A stretch of DNA of 64,000 nt from positions 248,001-312,000 of the forward strand of contig NZ_BAGB01000047.1 of assembly GCF_000308615.1 (NCBI RefSeq). The letters are read 5' to 3'. The position numbers and the translations under genes are program-made. The DNA comes from Nocardia jiangxiensis NBRC 101359 (GTDB lineage: Bacteria > Actinomycetota > Actinomycetes > Mycobacteriales > Mycobacteriaceae). Position 1 is the first letter of the stretch. Each line of letters opens with the position of its first letter. The notes under the pieces were generated by a model. The model searched no databases and was not told the origin of the DNA. It saw nothing but the letters and a program-made list of their open reading frames with translations. Positions 16,156 through 24,619 of the stretch are shown in pieces.

Positions 16156-17459
16156 CGATGCGCTCCTGACGGGTCGGCGGGCTGCGTATCCGCGGCCGGG
16201 GCGACGGTCACCGCGTTGTCCCGCAGCAGCGGGCCGACGATCAGATCCGTTGCGACATTGGGCTTTCCGCCCAGGATCGAAGCGATCTGCTGCTGTTCGC
16301 GCGCACTGCCGACATCACCGACGTTGCCGCCGGTATAGCTCGCCGGTGCGGTGTGCGGGGCGACGATGGTGGGCCCGCCGGCCGGGCCGGTGGCGCAGCT
16401 CGGGCCCACCAGATTGCCGTATCGCGGGCAGTCCGCGCGGGTGTACTGCTTGTGCGGAGTGAGTTCGATGATGACCTTCGCGGTCATGTTCTGTACGTCG
16501 GGATGCCACAGGGTACGGAATTTGCTCGACAGGATCGTCTCCGAGGTCGTCATCTGCATGAAATTCGCACTGCCCCTTGCCAGTACATCCAGCACCGGGG
16601 AGAACTTGCCGGTCAGGCCGGTGATGGTTCCGGTGTTGTGCTCGAGTGCCGCGGCGACCGTCCCGGTGGTGGTCAGGCCGCCGCTGAGCAAGGCGGTCAA
16701 CTGATCTCGCTGTTCGGCGACGGTGCGCAGCGGGCCCACCGCATTGTGTACCGCGCTGAGCAGATCCGGCGCCGAATCGCGCAGTCCGGTCAGCGCGGCG
16801 GCGAGGGTGTCGATCGTCGAGGGCGTGCCGTCCGGAGCCATGACTCCGTTGAGCGCCTGGGCGATTCGGGTCAGATCGGCGCCGGCCTGCGCGGCCTTGG
16901 CGCCGTGTCCGGCGGTGGCCTGTTCGACGGTGGTCAGGATGCCCAGCACCGGATCGGACTCGGAACGTCCGGCGGCGGCGACGATCTTGTCCAGGGCGGT
17001 CAGCGAGGTCTGCAACCGCACCGTCGCCAGGCTCCGGTCCTCGGCGATGTGCGCGCCCGAGGCCAGCGACCGGCCCTGACCGTTGTAGACCAGTTGCACC
17101 GAGGGCACCGCGAACACGTTGCTGGGCACCACGCGCGCGGTCACCGTACCGGGAATTCCGGAGGAGTACTGCGGCAGCAGGGAGATGTGCACGTGGTTCG
17201 GCCCGCCGTCGGTGGCCGGGGTGACGCTGTCCACCATGCCGACCAGCACGCCCTCGTACTTCACATCGGATTTCGCGGGCAGGCCGTCGCCGACGTTGAC
17301 CAGGTCGGCAGTGACCTGCACGGTCTTGTCGAACACGCCCTGGGATCGGGCGATCATCGCGACCCCGATCAACGCGAGCACGATGAGGAATCCCAGCCCG
17401 CGCAGGAACAATTTCCAGTTGGGCAGAACCTTGCCGTCGGATTCGAATGCAATGGACAT
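16152..17459 (-). CDS. mceA: Mce family protein MceA
   Basis: A 435-residue Mce protein, first of the six. Features are a membrane helix at about residues 19-39, an MCE domain with the GLPAKSDVKYEGVLVGMVDSV motif (about 59-80), a long helical tunnel region, and a C-terminal domain with two Cys (ADCPRYG, PSCATG) typical of MceA. It follows yrbEB by three bases. The closest match among the numbered mycobacterial systems cannot be decided by eye, so Mce1/Mce4 identity is left open. Confidence 0.93.
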   Translation of the reverse strand: MSIAFESDGKVLPNWKLFLRGLGFLIVLALIGVAMIARSQGVFDKTVQVTADLVNVGDGLPAKSDVKYEGVLVGMVDSVTPATDGGPNHVHISLLPQYSSGIPGTVTARVVPSNVFAVPSVQLVYNGQGRSLASGAHIAEDRSLATVRLQTSLTALDKIVAAAGRSESDPVLGILTTVEQATAGHGAKAAQAGADLTRIAQALNGVMAPDGTPSTIDTLAAALTGLRDSAPDLLSAVHNAVGPLRTVAEQRDQLTALLSGGLTTTGTVAAALEHNTGTITGLTGKFSPVLDVLARGSANFMQMTTSETILSSKFRTLWHPDVQNMTAKVIIELTPHKQYTRADCPRYGNLVGPSCATGPAGGPTIVAPHTAPASYTGGNVGDVGSAREQQQIASILGGKPNVATDLIVGPLLRDNAVTVAPAADTQPADPSGAHR

Positions 17460-17462
17460 CGG

Positions 17463-18317
17463 CTACCCGCTGATTCTCGCGCCGGAGTTGAACCCCCACA
17501 GCGTCAGTGTCAACATCAGATCCACGAAGATCATCACGGTGATGCTCGCGCGCATCGCCCGCCCGGCCGCCACCCCGACGCCCTGCGGGCCGCCCGAGGC
17601 GTAGAAGCCGAAATAGCATTGAATGGTCGTGGTGGTGATGACGAAGACGATCGCCTTCACCAGGGAATAAATTATGTCCGATCCGCTGAGTACCAGTCGG
17701 AAATAATGTTCGTAGGTGCCCGGCGACTGCCCGCCCGCCACCCCGACGACGATTTCCACGCCCAGATAGCTGACCGCCAGACAGGCCAGATACAGCGGAA
17801 TCATCGCGACGATCGAGGCCAGCATCCGGGTGGTGACCAGATACGGGATCGGGCGGATCGCGATCGCGTCCAGCGCATCGATCTCCTCGGCGATCCGCAT
17901 GGATCCCAGCTGCGCGGTGAATCGGCAGCCCGCCTGGGCCGCGAAGGCGATCGAGGCCATGATCGGCGCGAGTTCGCGGGTCGCCACCGTCGAGGCGATC
18001 ATGCCCGTCGCGGGGGCCATACCCAGCAGTTTCAGCGCACTGAACCCCTCGATGCCGACCACGACTCCGGCCGCCGCGCCGAGGACCAGGATCACCTGCG
18101 CGGTGCCGCCGCCGACCACGATGGAGCCGTTACCCCAGGTCACATTCGACAGAATCTTCAGGAATTCGTTCCGATAGTGTCGCAGCACCACGGGAATTCC
18201 ACCGATCATCCGGAAGAAGAATGTGGCCATATAACCCAGTCGCATGACCGGGGCCGAGGCCGCGTTGCCGGCGACCGCCACCGTTTTCGTGCCCGGGAAA
18301 TAATATCGTGATGCCAT
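17463..18317 (-). CDS. yrbEB: YrbE/MlaE-type permease B
   Basis: A 284-residue integral membrane protein of the MlaE/YrbE permease family with five to six hydrophobic segments. The family loop motif is seen as EEIDALDAIAIRPIPYLVTTR near residue 140, the part that contacts the ATPase. It pairs with YrbEA to form the channel beneath the Mce tunnel. The ATPase (MceG/Mkl) is not in the window and is normally encoded elsewhere. The ATG at 18317 overlaps the yrbEA stop by one base. Confidence 0.94.
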   Translation of the reverse strand: MASRYYFPGTKTVAVAGNAASAPVMRLGYMATFFFRMIGGIPVVLRHYRNEFLKILSNVTWGNGSIVVGGGTAQVILVLGAAAGVVVGIEGFSALKLLGMAPATGMIASTVATRELAPIMASIAFAAQAGCRFTAQLGSMRIAEEIDALDAIAIRPIPYLVTTRMLASIVAMIPLYLACLAVSYLGVEIVVGVAGGQSPGTYEHYFRLVLSGSDIIYSLVKAIVFVITTTTIQCYFGFYASGGPQGVGVAAGRAMRASITVMIFVDLMLTLTLWGFNSGARISG

Positions 18318-19180
18318 CAGAGCGTCGTCCTCGGAAACAGCAGGGTGTACAGCTCGGTGAATCCGGCGTTCACGATCATCAGCAGCACGATGGAGGCGAC
18401 CACCGCCGCGTTGACCGAATTGGCCACACCGCCCGGTCCACCTTTGGTGCTCAATCCCTTCTGGCACGAGACGATCGTGACGATCACCCCGAAGGTGATG
18501 GCCTTGACCATCGCCAGATACAGATCACCGATGGTGGCGAAGGAGGAGAACGTCGCCAGATAACTTCCCGGAACGCCATTCTGGGCATAGACGTTGAACA
18601 GATATCCGCCGAGGAATCCGACGAAGCAGCTCAAGCCGGTCAGCCCCATCGCGACCAGGATCCCGGCCGCCAACCGGGGCACCACCAGCATCCGTAGCGC
18701 CGAGACGCCCATGACCTCCATGGCGTCGATCTCCTCGCGGATCGTGCGCGCGCCCAGGTCGGAGCAGATCGCCGAGCCGACCGCGGCCGCCAGCAGAATC
18801 GCCGTGACCAGCGGGGCGACCTGACGAATCACCGCGAGGCCGCCCGCGGCGCCGGCCAGCGACGTCGCGCCGACCTGTCCGGCCAGCAGACCGAACTGGA
18901 TCGACATGGTGGCGCTGATCGGCAGGGCCACCGCGACGGTCGGCACATAGGCGGTCTTGGCCATGAACGTGGCCTGCTGCACGAACTCCCGGAACGGGAA
19001 CTGTCCGGTGACGATGTCGGTGCACAGGTACCGGATGGCCTGAACAGCGAGAATGACTTGTCCGCCAACGGTTTCCAGCGAGGCGAGCGGGTGGCGGCGC
19101 AGATATCCACCCATCCACTGCTTGACCTCACCGACCGCCGACGGTCCGGCTGCATCCATTCCGGCCGCTGGTGCGCTCAT
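18317..19180 (-). CDS. yrbEA: YrbE/MlaE-type permease A
   Basis: A 287-residue permease of the MlaE/YrbE family with a Gly/Ala-rich N-terminus, several membrane helices and the coupling motif REEIDAMEVMGVSALRMLVVP near residue 155. The start is ATG 19180 or the adjacent GTG 19183; neither has a clear ribosome site. Instead the start overlaps the stop of a 62-codon upstream frame, so translation is probably coupled to it. First permease of the mce operon. Confidence 0.94.
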   Translation of the reverse strand: MSAPAAGMDAAGPSAVGEVKQWMGGYLRRHPLASLETVGGQVILAVQAIRYLCTDIVTGQFPFREFVQQATFMAKTAYVPTVAVALPISATMSIQFGLLAGQVGATSLAGAAGGLAVIRQVAPLVTAILLAAAVGSAICSDLGARTIREEIDAMEVMGVSALRMLVVPRLAAGILVAMGLTGLSCFVGFLGGYLFNVYAQNGVPGSYLATFSSFATIGDLYLAMVKAITFGVIVTIVSCQKGLSTKGGPGGVANSVNAAVVASIVLLMIVNAGFTELYTLLFPRTTL

Positions 19181-19368
19181 CACGGCCTCGCTTCACTCGC
19201 ATCGGGTTCGGCACTGTCGGTCATCGATTCCTCCCTGATCCGGCGTACTTCCATGCCGCAACCGCGAGTTGCGCGACCGACGCAGCATGCCGAGCGCTCG
19301 GGCTGTACGAGGGCTGTGTACTCACCCGGCATCGGTGAGGCGGATCCGTCAGGGTGTTGCCCCGGCAT
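19180..19368 (-). CDS. Small leader gene of the mce operon, 62 residues
   Basis: A 62-codon frame starts at ATG 19368, four bases after an excellent AGGAGGAGG site, and its TGA overlaps the yrbEA start. It begins MPGQHPDGSASP and contains three Cys in a CCVGRATRGCG segment. A second strong site (GGGAGG) precedes the internal ATG at 19224, which would give a 14-residue peptide, MTDSAEPDASEARP. No family is recognised. Placement and coupling suggest it either sets yrbEA translation or encodes a small accessory protein. Confidence 0.45.
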   Translation of the reverse strand: MPGQHPDGSASPMPGEYTALVQPERSACCVGRATRGCGMEVRRIREESMTDSAEPDASEARP

Positions 19369-19396
19369 CCTGCCTCCTCCTGGGGTAGGAAGCGCC

Positions 19397-19415
19397 ATTC
19401 TCCTCAAAGGAGAAT
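19397..19415. promoter_or_regulatory. ATTCTCC/GGAGAAT inverted repeat in the mce promoter
   Basis: ATTCTCC (19397-19403) and GGAGAAT (19409-19415) pair across five bases. The half-sites match the GAGAAT operator series near the MarR gene, but with the arms in the opposite order to the 7130 and 7797 sites and as at 6449. It lies 29-47 bases before the leader gene start. Confidence 0.5.
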
Positions 19416-19446
19416 GTTACCTCCGTAACACAGTTACTGTAGCAAC
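19408..19446. promoter_or_regulatory. GTAAC-N3-GTTAC operator of the mce operon
   Basis: A perfect 13-base palindrome GTAACACAGTTAC is at 19425-19437. A GTTAC half-site lies before it (19416-19420) and a GCAAC half-site after it (19442-19446). The perfect palindrome is the same class as the two copies before the TetR gene at 46558. On the minus strand it overlaps a plausible promoter ending in TAACAT. Confidence 0.7.
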
Positions 19447-19955
19447 ATTCCGCCCCGGGCAACACCCTCGACATTCATCCGGCAACCCCCGACCAACGCC
19501 CCAGCGTGCACATCCAGTACCAAACATGCACGTTCGGCAGTTCGGACAAGTGACGAGAGTAGCATTTCCGTCTGACGGAAGCTCCGTTTTCACCTGATCT
19601 CGACCAAGTCGGCGAGCAGTGCCGATCAGACCTCGGCAACACCTCGGCTGCCCCTGATCTGCTCACTCGGGACCGGTTCGAACCATCGGCCGGACCCGCC
19701 CGCCGACACCGGAATCGATCGGCATGTCAGCCGGGCACGCGGCACCCGGCACGGCATCTCACCCGACAACCGACGAGACCCGAACAATGTCCAATGCACA
19801 TAACCGACCGCGGCGCAGACGGGTGGATCCGCCGATGATGATCCACCCCGAAGTCGCCACGCATCGGGCTATTGGTCAAACCCGCACAGCAGCACGGCCG
19901 GTCGGCGCGCTCGCCGTACCGTCCGGACCGGACATCCCGGTCAGCGCACCGATTC
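19447..19955. other. Intergenic stretch without a recognised gene
   Basis: About 500 bases between the mce promoter and the DUF3046 gene. Open frames here are short, Arg/Pro/Ser-rich and lack ribosome sites. I see no tRNA, clear terminator or strong repeat. Confidence 0.5.
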
Positions 19956-20150
19956 CTACCAGCGGGGCCGCGGAACGTCGAATTCGCGGCACAGCTCGCG
20001 CCAGACATCGCGCGGATCGACGCCGTCCTCGATGGCCTGGGCGCCGGTGCGGCCACCCATGGCGGGTAGCACATGATCGGATAGCAGGACGTCGCCGCGG
20101 GACACCCCGAATTCGGTATGCAACAGTTCCTGGAATTCCGTCAACCGCAC
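19956..20150 (-). CDS. DUF3046 family protein
   Basis: A 64-residue protein starting MRLTEFQELLHTEFG with LPAMGGRTGAQAIEDGVDPRDVWRELC, a clear match to the DUF3046 family that sits beside recA/recX in mycobacteria (Rv2738c). It is acidic, helical and of unknown function. It marks the point where the conserved chromosome backbone begins. recX and recA are not found to its left, where the mce operon lies instead. Confidence 0.88.
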   Translation of the reverse strand: MRLTEFQELLHTEFGVSRGDVLLSDHVLPAMGGRTGAQAIEDGVDPRDVWRELCREFDVPRPRW

Positions 20151-20178
20151 GGTGCCGAGGCTACAGGTCCCGCGCGGC

Positions 20179-21342
20179 TCAATGGGAACTGGCGCGGTCC
20201 AGGACGCGATGGCAGATCTCCACCGGATCGGCGACCTCGGCAGCGCTCGCGGCGGCGGCCCGCGCGGCGGCGGTGAAGGACGGCTCCGCGAGCACCGTGC
20301 GCACCGCGGCGCGCACGGATTCGGCGGTGAAGGGCCGAACCAGCATCGAACTACCCTGGCGCACAGCGCGATTGGCGAGTTCCCACTGATCTCCGCCGCC
20401 CGGGACAGTCACGATCGGCACACCGGCCAGCAGTGATTTCGCCAGCAGCCCGTGTCCGCCGCCGCCGACCACGACCGATGCGTGCCGCAGCAACTCGTCC
20501 TGACGGCCCAGTCCCGCGGTCGCCCACGGCGGCAGATCCGCGGGCGGCGTGTCCAGCGTCGACACCGCAACCCGCACACCGGCCCCGGCCAGCGCATCGA
20601 GCAGGGTCTGCGCCATCCCGGACACACCCGTGTGCGCGGTCGAGGGGGCGACCACGACCAGCGGATCGTCCCCGGGCGGCAACGCCAGCACCTCCTCGGT
20701 CGGCTCCCACAGCAGCGGGCCGATCACCTGCGCGTCGCTCGGCCAGTCCGGCCGCGGCAGCTCGAGCGCGGGCAGGGTGGCGACCAGCCGGGCGGCCGGG
20801 CCCGGATCCTGTTCGGGCAGACCGACACTCGCGCGAGCGGCCGCGCGCTGGCGTTCACCGCGGGCGATCGCCCGCCCGGTCATACCGCGCAGCACCGCAT
20901 CCCGCGCGCGCCCACGCAACCCCTCCCCCGGCGCCAGCCCACTTCCGATGGGCGGCAACGCTTTCGACGGCAGATACAGCGGATGCGGCGACAGCTCCAC
21001 CCACGGCACCCCGATCCGTTCGGCGGCCATCCCGCCGCCGACGGTGAGTACATCGGCGATCACCAGCTCCGGCAGCATCGCCCCGAGTTCGGGCAGGATC
21101 TCGGTGGAGATGTGCGCGGCGCGTTCGTGAATGCGCTGCCCGGCATCGAGATCGTCGTCCTGCGGGCGCGGCGCCAACCCCTTCAGCCGCCGCACGCCGA
21201 TCCCCGTCGCCCGCGCCGCGTCGAGCCAGCGCGGACCGGTGAACAGCACCGGCTCGTCCCCCGCCGCCAGCAACCGCAGACACAGGGCGATCGCCGGAAA
21301 CGCATGCCCCGGATCCGGTCCCGCGACCACAGCAACTCGCAT
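20179..21342 (-). CDS. GT1-type glycosyltransferase (MGT-like)
   Basis: A 387-residue GT-B glycosyltransferase starting MRVAVVAGPDPGHAFPAI. The donor-binding region is visible: ASVVVGGGGHGLLAKSLLAGVPIVTVPGGGDQWELA near residues 293-328, the nucleotide-sugar motif of the UDP-glycosyltransferase family. It corresponds in position to Rv2739c of M. tuberculosis, next to the DUF3046 gene (28 bases away). Acceptor and sugar are unknown. An alternative ATG lies at 21360. Confidence 0.88.
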   Translation of the reverse strand: MRVAVVAGPDPGHAFPAIALCLRLLAAGDEPVLFTGPRWLDAARATGIGVRRLKGLAPRPQDDDLDAGQRIHERAAHISTEILPELGAMLPELVIADVLTVGGGMAAERIGVPWVELSPHPLYLPSKALPPIGSGLAPGEGLRGRARDAVLRGMTGRAIARGERQRAAARASVGLPEQDPGPAARLVATLPALELPRPDWPSDAQVIGPLLWEPTEEVLALPPGDDPLVVVAPSTAHTGVSGMAQTLLDALAGAGVRVAVSTLDTPPADLPPWATAGLGRQDELLRHASVVVGGGGHGLLAKSLLAGVPIVTVPGGGDQWELANRAVRQGSSMLVRPFTAESVRAAVRTVLAEPSFTAAARAAAASAAEVADPVEICHRVLDRASSH

Positions 21343-21433
21343 CCGCCCAGCCTGCCACATCGCCCCGACAGGCGTGGGCCGGGCCGTAGGCACGCGCTGG
21401 TTACCATCACGGCACCGACGCGAGGAGGAAGCC

Positions 21434-22018
21434 GTGAGCGAGCAGACCGATCAGCGCGAGGCGCGGGGCGTACCCGGCACCGTGGACGAGCTGATGTCGC
21501 TGCTCGCAACCTGCGCCGACGTCTGGGACATGCCCGATCGCAGCGGCGATCCGGTCGACATCCTCGATCACGACCGGCAGTGCGCCGAACTGCTGCGCCG
21601 CTATCACCCCGAAGACGAGGAGCTCCAGATCGCGGGGCTGGTGCACGATATCGGCCATCTGCTCGCCCCCGGTGACGACGCCGGGCACGGCCGCACCGGC
21701 GCGGCCGCGGTGCGCGAGCTGCTCGGCGCGCGGGTGGCGCGGCTGGTCGAACTGCACGTCGTCGCAAAACGCTATCTGGCGGCGACGGATTCGCAGCACA
21801 CGGCCGGGCTGTCCGCATCGAGCAAGCGCACCCTCGTCACTCAGGGCGGCCCGATGACCAAGGCCGAGGCCGCCGCATTCGAAGCCGATCCGGAGTTCGC
21901 GGCCGCGCTGGCCCTGCGCCGGGCCGATGATTCGGGCAAGGTCGTCGGGCTCGCGGTGGCACCGTTGGAATCCTGGCGGCCGGTGATCGAACGGGTCGCG
22001 GCTCAGCCGCGGCCGTAG
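21434..22018 (+). CDS. HD-domain phosphohydrolase/oxygenase-like protein (PhnZ-like)
   Basis: A 194-residue HD-domain protein with DHDRQCAELL (about residue 36) and the metal motif LVHDIGHLL (about residue 70), then ELHVVAKRYL and a SKRTLVTQGGPMT segment, a pattern shared with PhnZ and inositol-oxygenase-type mixed-valent diiron proteins. It may be an oxygenase or a phosphohydrolase. The GTG at 21434 has GAGGAGG six bases upstream. It converges with the PIG-L gene, the ends overlapping by 16 bases. Confidence 0.78.
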   Translation: MSEQTDQREARGVPGTVDELMSLLATCADVWDMPDRSGDPVDILDHDRQCAELLRRYHPEDEELQIAGLVHDIGHLLAPGDDAGHGRTGAAAVRELLGARVARLVELHVVAKRYLAATDSQHTAGLSASSKRTLVTQGGPMTKAEAAAFEADPEFAAALALRRADDSGKVVGLAVAPLESWRPVIERVAAQPRP

Positions 22019-22722
22019 AACAACTCGAATCCGACGGCCCGCTCGGCCGGAAAACCGTCGATCGGTGCGGTGGCTTCCTCGATGATCGCCCGCGCCTGCT
22101 CGGGAACCGACACCCGGCCCAGCGCCGCGAGGTAACGGCCGTGCGCCAGAATGGATTCCGTCGCCGCCTTGATCGAATCGGTGACGTCGACAGCATGGGT
22201 GACGACCGATCCGGTCACCGCCGCCCACCGGGCCGTCCAGATCGGCAGCCCGCTCAGCTCCGGAAAGATCCATTCGTTGGCCGCATCGGCGATCGCATCC
22301 AATGCGGCCCGCCCCACCGCGCGGTGATCGGCACTGTTGGCGCGGCCGGGCGCCCAGGTGTCGTGGAAGTTGAACAGTACGACCATCTCCGGACGATGGC
22401 GGCGAATCGCCCGCGCCAGATCCCGCCGCAGCGCCAGGCCGTCCTCGATCCTGCCGTCCGGGTAGCTGAGGAATTCCACGTCCTGCACGCCGACCGCCTT
22501 GGCGGCGGCGATCTGTTCCCGCTCGCGCAGCGGCCCGGTCTGTCCCGGAGGCAATCCGGCGATACCGGCCTCACCGCGACTGGCAAGCACATAGCGAATG
22601 CGCTTGCCCTGCATCGTCCATCGGTGCACCGCGGCCGAAGCCTCGTACTCGATGTCGCCGGGATGCGCGACGATGACGAGTCCGGTCTGCCAGTCCTCGG
22701 GTACCTGATCCATGAATCCCAT
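22003..22722 (-). CDS. PIG-L/LmbE family deacetylase
   Basis: A 239-residue zinc-dependent N-deacetylase of the PIG-L (LmbE) family, related to MshB and Mca of mycothiol metabolism. The metal motif is IVAHPGDIEYEA near residue 17 (the usual AHPDDxE is GDIE here, with Asp kept), and a later HRAVGRAALDA supplies His. Three ATG codons near the N-terminus (22737, 22722, 22713) are possible; 22722 is a compromise. Substrate probably an N-acetyl-glucosaminyl compound. Confidence 0.82.
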   Translation of the reverse strand: MGFMDQVPEDWQTGLVIVAHPGDIEYEASAAVHRWTMQGKRIRYVLASRGEAGIAGLPPGQTGPLREREQIAAAKAVGVQDVEFLSYPDGRIEDGLALRRDLARAIRRHRPEMVVLFNFHDTWAPGRANSADHRAVGRAALDAIADAANEWIFPELSGLPIWTARWAAVTGSVVTHAVDVTDSIKAATESILAHGRYLAALGRVSVPEQARAIIEEATAPIDGFPAERAVGFELFYGRG

Positions 22723-22743
22723 TGAATCACCGCACATGCGAAC

Positions 22744-22773
22744 GGGCCGCCCGGAACCGAATCCGGGCGGCCC
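22744..22773 (-). terminator. GC-rich terminator hairpin
   Basis: Twelve-base arms GGGCCGCCCGGA and TCCGGGCGGCCC are perfectly complementary around a six-base loop. It lies just after the stop of the small membrane protein, before the PIG-L gene. Confidence 0.8.
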
Positions 22774-22785
22774 GCGCAGCGAAAT

Positions 22786-22962
22786 CTACAGCTTGTCGAC
22801 CGTGGACTTCGAGCCCGACACCGCCTTGTACAGCAGGTACAGCCCGAACACGACCAAGCTGATCATCAGGATCGGGAACAGCGCCTTCACCAGCGCTCCG
22901 ACCACGATCAACACCAGCCACACGACTGCGACCACGCCCAGAATCTTCCAGAACATGCTCAT
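22786..22962 (-). CDS. Small membrane protein, 58 residues
   Basis: A 58-residue protein made almost wholly of two hydrophobic segments (about 4-25 and 28-46), with a short polar tail SGSKSTVDKL. The ATG at 22962 is nine bases after GGAGGA, better than the ATG at 22971, which abuts the site. It ends at a strong hairpin. No family recognised; a stress or envelope small protein is plausible. Confidence 0.7.
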   Translation of the reverse strand: MSMFWKILGVVAVVWLVLIVVGALVKALFPILMISLVVFGLYLLYKAVSGSKSTVDKL

Positions 22963-23078
22963 TTGGTCCATTCCTCCCGAAGGTTTCCGTCGAACCTCGC
23001 CTCACGTGATCCGACACCCTCCATAGTGCCGACCCCACCGAAGAAAATCACCAGGTCAACCCCGATATCAGGGTAAAA

Positions 23079-23235
23079 TCAGGGTACTTCCCGAGGATCT
23101 CTCGAGGCCACCCGGCGGATCTCGTCGGCGACCAGATCCGGTTCGGACAGCAGAACGTAGTGGTGGGAGTGTTCGCTCGCACCACTTCGGCTTTCCTCGC
23201 CACGATCCGACCCGCCGCCGCGCAATCGACCGGCG
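23079..23235 (-). pseudogene. Remnant of an alpha/beta hydrolase C-terminus
   Basis: An open stretch of about 52 codons ends at 23079 and reads ...EHSHHYVLLSEPDLVADEIRR..., closely resembling the catalytic-His C-terminal end of alpha/beta hydrolases. It is preceded in frame by a stop, with no start or upstream hydrolase sequence. This looks like a decayed fragment; resemblance was judged by eye only. Confidence 0.35.
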
Positions 23236-23300
23236 GCCTACTCGGCGATGCTTAGCCTAACCTGAGTATGCGTACGGTTGTCGACGGGTTGCGGTGCAGA

Positions 23301-23555
23301 TCAACTCGACTGGCAGACGATGGAGGAGAACTTGGCCACGCCGCGCCAGGTGGTCTGCGCCCGGTGCGCGGCCTGATATCGATTGCCCTTTATCTGAAAA
23401 GTGAGCGGCTGCAAGGGTTTTCCGGACCAGTCCGTACCGGTGCAGGTGTACCTCTGCTGCGCGATCGGGCGGGCACCGGCCGCCGGTGCGGTCACCGCCA
23501 CTGCCGCGAATCCGGCCAGGACGACCACTCCGGCAAGTGTTGCTCTGATGCGCAT
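23301..23555 (-). CDS. Small secreted protein, 84 residues
   Basis: An 84-residue protein with a Sec signal peptide (MRIRATLAGVVVLAGFAAVA, cleavage probably after AAGA near residue 28), leaving a mature domain of about 56 residues with two Cys (YTCTG and SIVCQ) that can form a disulfide. The start at 23555 is preferred over 23582 because it gives a clean signal peptide after a GGGA stretch. No family is recognised. Confidence 0.7.
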   Translation of the reverse strand: MRIRATLAGVVVLAGFAAVAVTAPAAGARPIAQQRYTCTGTDWSGKPLQPLTFQIKGNRYQAAHRAQTTWRGVAKFSSIVCQSS

Positions 23556-23678
23556 GGATCCCACTCCCACCATCGACGACACCGACGGCCGCCGACCCTA
23601 CCTGCCGCCGACCACACTCCCGGACGACCACGCCGAAGCGCATGACCGCAGGCGCGAGCGAGGCATGGTGGCCCGCTC

Positions 23679-24518
23679 TCACCCGGTGAGTGTCTGCGTC
23701 CCCAGCACGGTGATCAGGGCCAGGCGCTCGGCATCCTCGGTGCCCGGTTCCGCGGTGTAGATCATGATGCGCAGATCGCTGCCGGTGACCGTGAGAATGT
23801 CGCAGTCCAGCGTCACCGGGCCGACCAGCGGATGATCGATGATCTTCGGAGCGGCGTCGCGCCGGCCGACGGCACCGGAATCCCAGATCTCGGCGAATCG
23901 GGCACTGCCGGTGTGCAAGGTGGTGATCAACTCCTGCAACTGACGATCCGCCGGATAACGGGCCGCGGCCGTGCGCAGATCGGTCACCAGCGCGGTCTCG
24001 TAGGCGGCAAGGGCCTCCGGGGTGCGGCGAGCATGGGGCGCGGCCCCGAGGAAATGCCGCCACACCCCGTTGCGCTGCACGCCGACCAGCCCGGACTGAT
24101 CGCCGACCAGCGCCGCATGCTGCGGATTGGCCAGCAGAAGTTGCCAGGTCGCGTCGTAGACCGCGACCGGCGTCCCGGTCAGGCGATCCAACACGCGCTG
24201 CACACTGGCCGTGATCCGGCGCGGGACCAGATCCGGATCAGGCAGGGCCAGATTCGCCAGCTGGAACAGATGCGCCCGTTCGGTGCCGGACAACCGCAAC
24301 GCCCGCGCCAGCGCCTCGACCACCTGCGCCGACGGATTCGATGCCCGCCCCTGCTCCAGGCGGGTGATGTAGTCCACCGAAATCCCCGCCAGCAACGCCA
24401 ACTCCTCACGACGCAGTCCCGGAGCCCGCCGCCGCTCACCCGCGGGCAGCCCGGCATCCCCCGGTTCGAGCCGGTCGCGCCACCGCCGCATCGCGGCACC
24501 GAACTCCGAGGTCGTCAT
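23679..24518 (-). CDS. XRE-type regulator with MmyB-like ligand domain
   Basis: A 279-residue regulator: N-terminal helix-turn-helix (GLRREELALLAGISVDYITR, about residues 34-53, followed by LEQGRASNPS) and a C-terminal MmyB-like ligand-binding domain with the DATWQLLLANP motif and the LVGPVTLDCDILTVTGSDLRI strand region. Such proteins often control a divergent oxidoreductase; here the next gene is a divergent SDR 101 bases away, with an inverted GCCTGG/CCAGGC pair between them. Confidence 0.9.
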   Translation of the reverse strand: MTTSEFGAAMRRWRDRLEPGDAGLPAGERRRAPGLRREELALLAGISVDYITRLEQGRASNPSAQVVEALARALRLSGTERAHLFQLANLALPDPDLVPRRITASVQRVLDRLTGTPVAVYDATWQLLLANPQHAALVGDQSGLVGVQRNGVWRHFLGAAPHARRTPEALAAYETALVTDLRTAAARYPADRQLQELITTLHTGSARFAEIWDSGAVGRRDAAPKIIDHPLVGPVTLDCDILTVTGSDLRIMIYTAEPGTEDAERLALITVLGTQTLTG

Positions 24519-24619
24519 GGTTCCAGTCTGCGATATCCGATCGCGTCGTGCCTGGTACCGCCAGTCCCAGGACATCCAGGCGACTGGCTGAGCGGTTCGG
24601 GCGGAGAGAGGCTGGAGCC

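Noticed and set aside
16353..18311. A 652-codon rightward open frame across mceA and yrbEB
   Set aside because: Shadow frame; the minus-strand genes have clear YrbE and Mce features.
19724..20389. A 221-codon rightward frame over the DUF3046 gene
   Set aside because: Arg/Ala/Pro-rich shadow; the opposite strand matches DUF3046.
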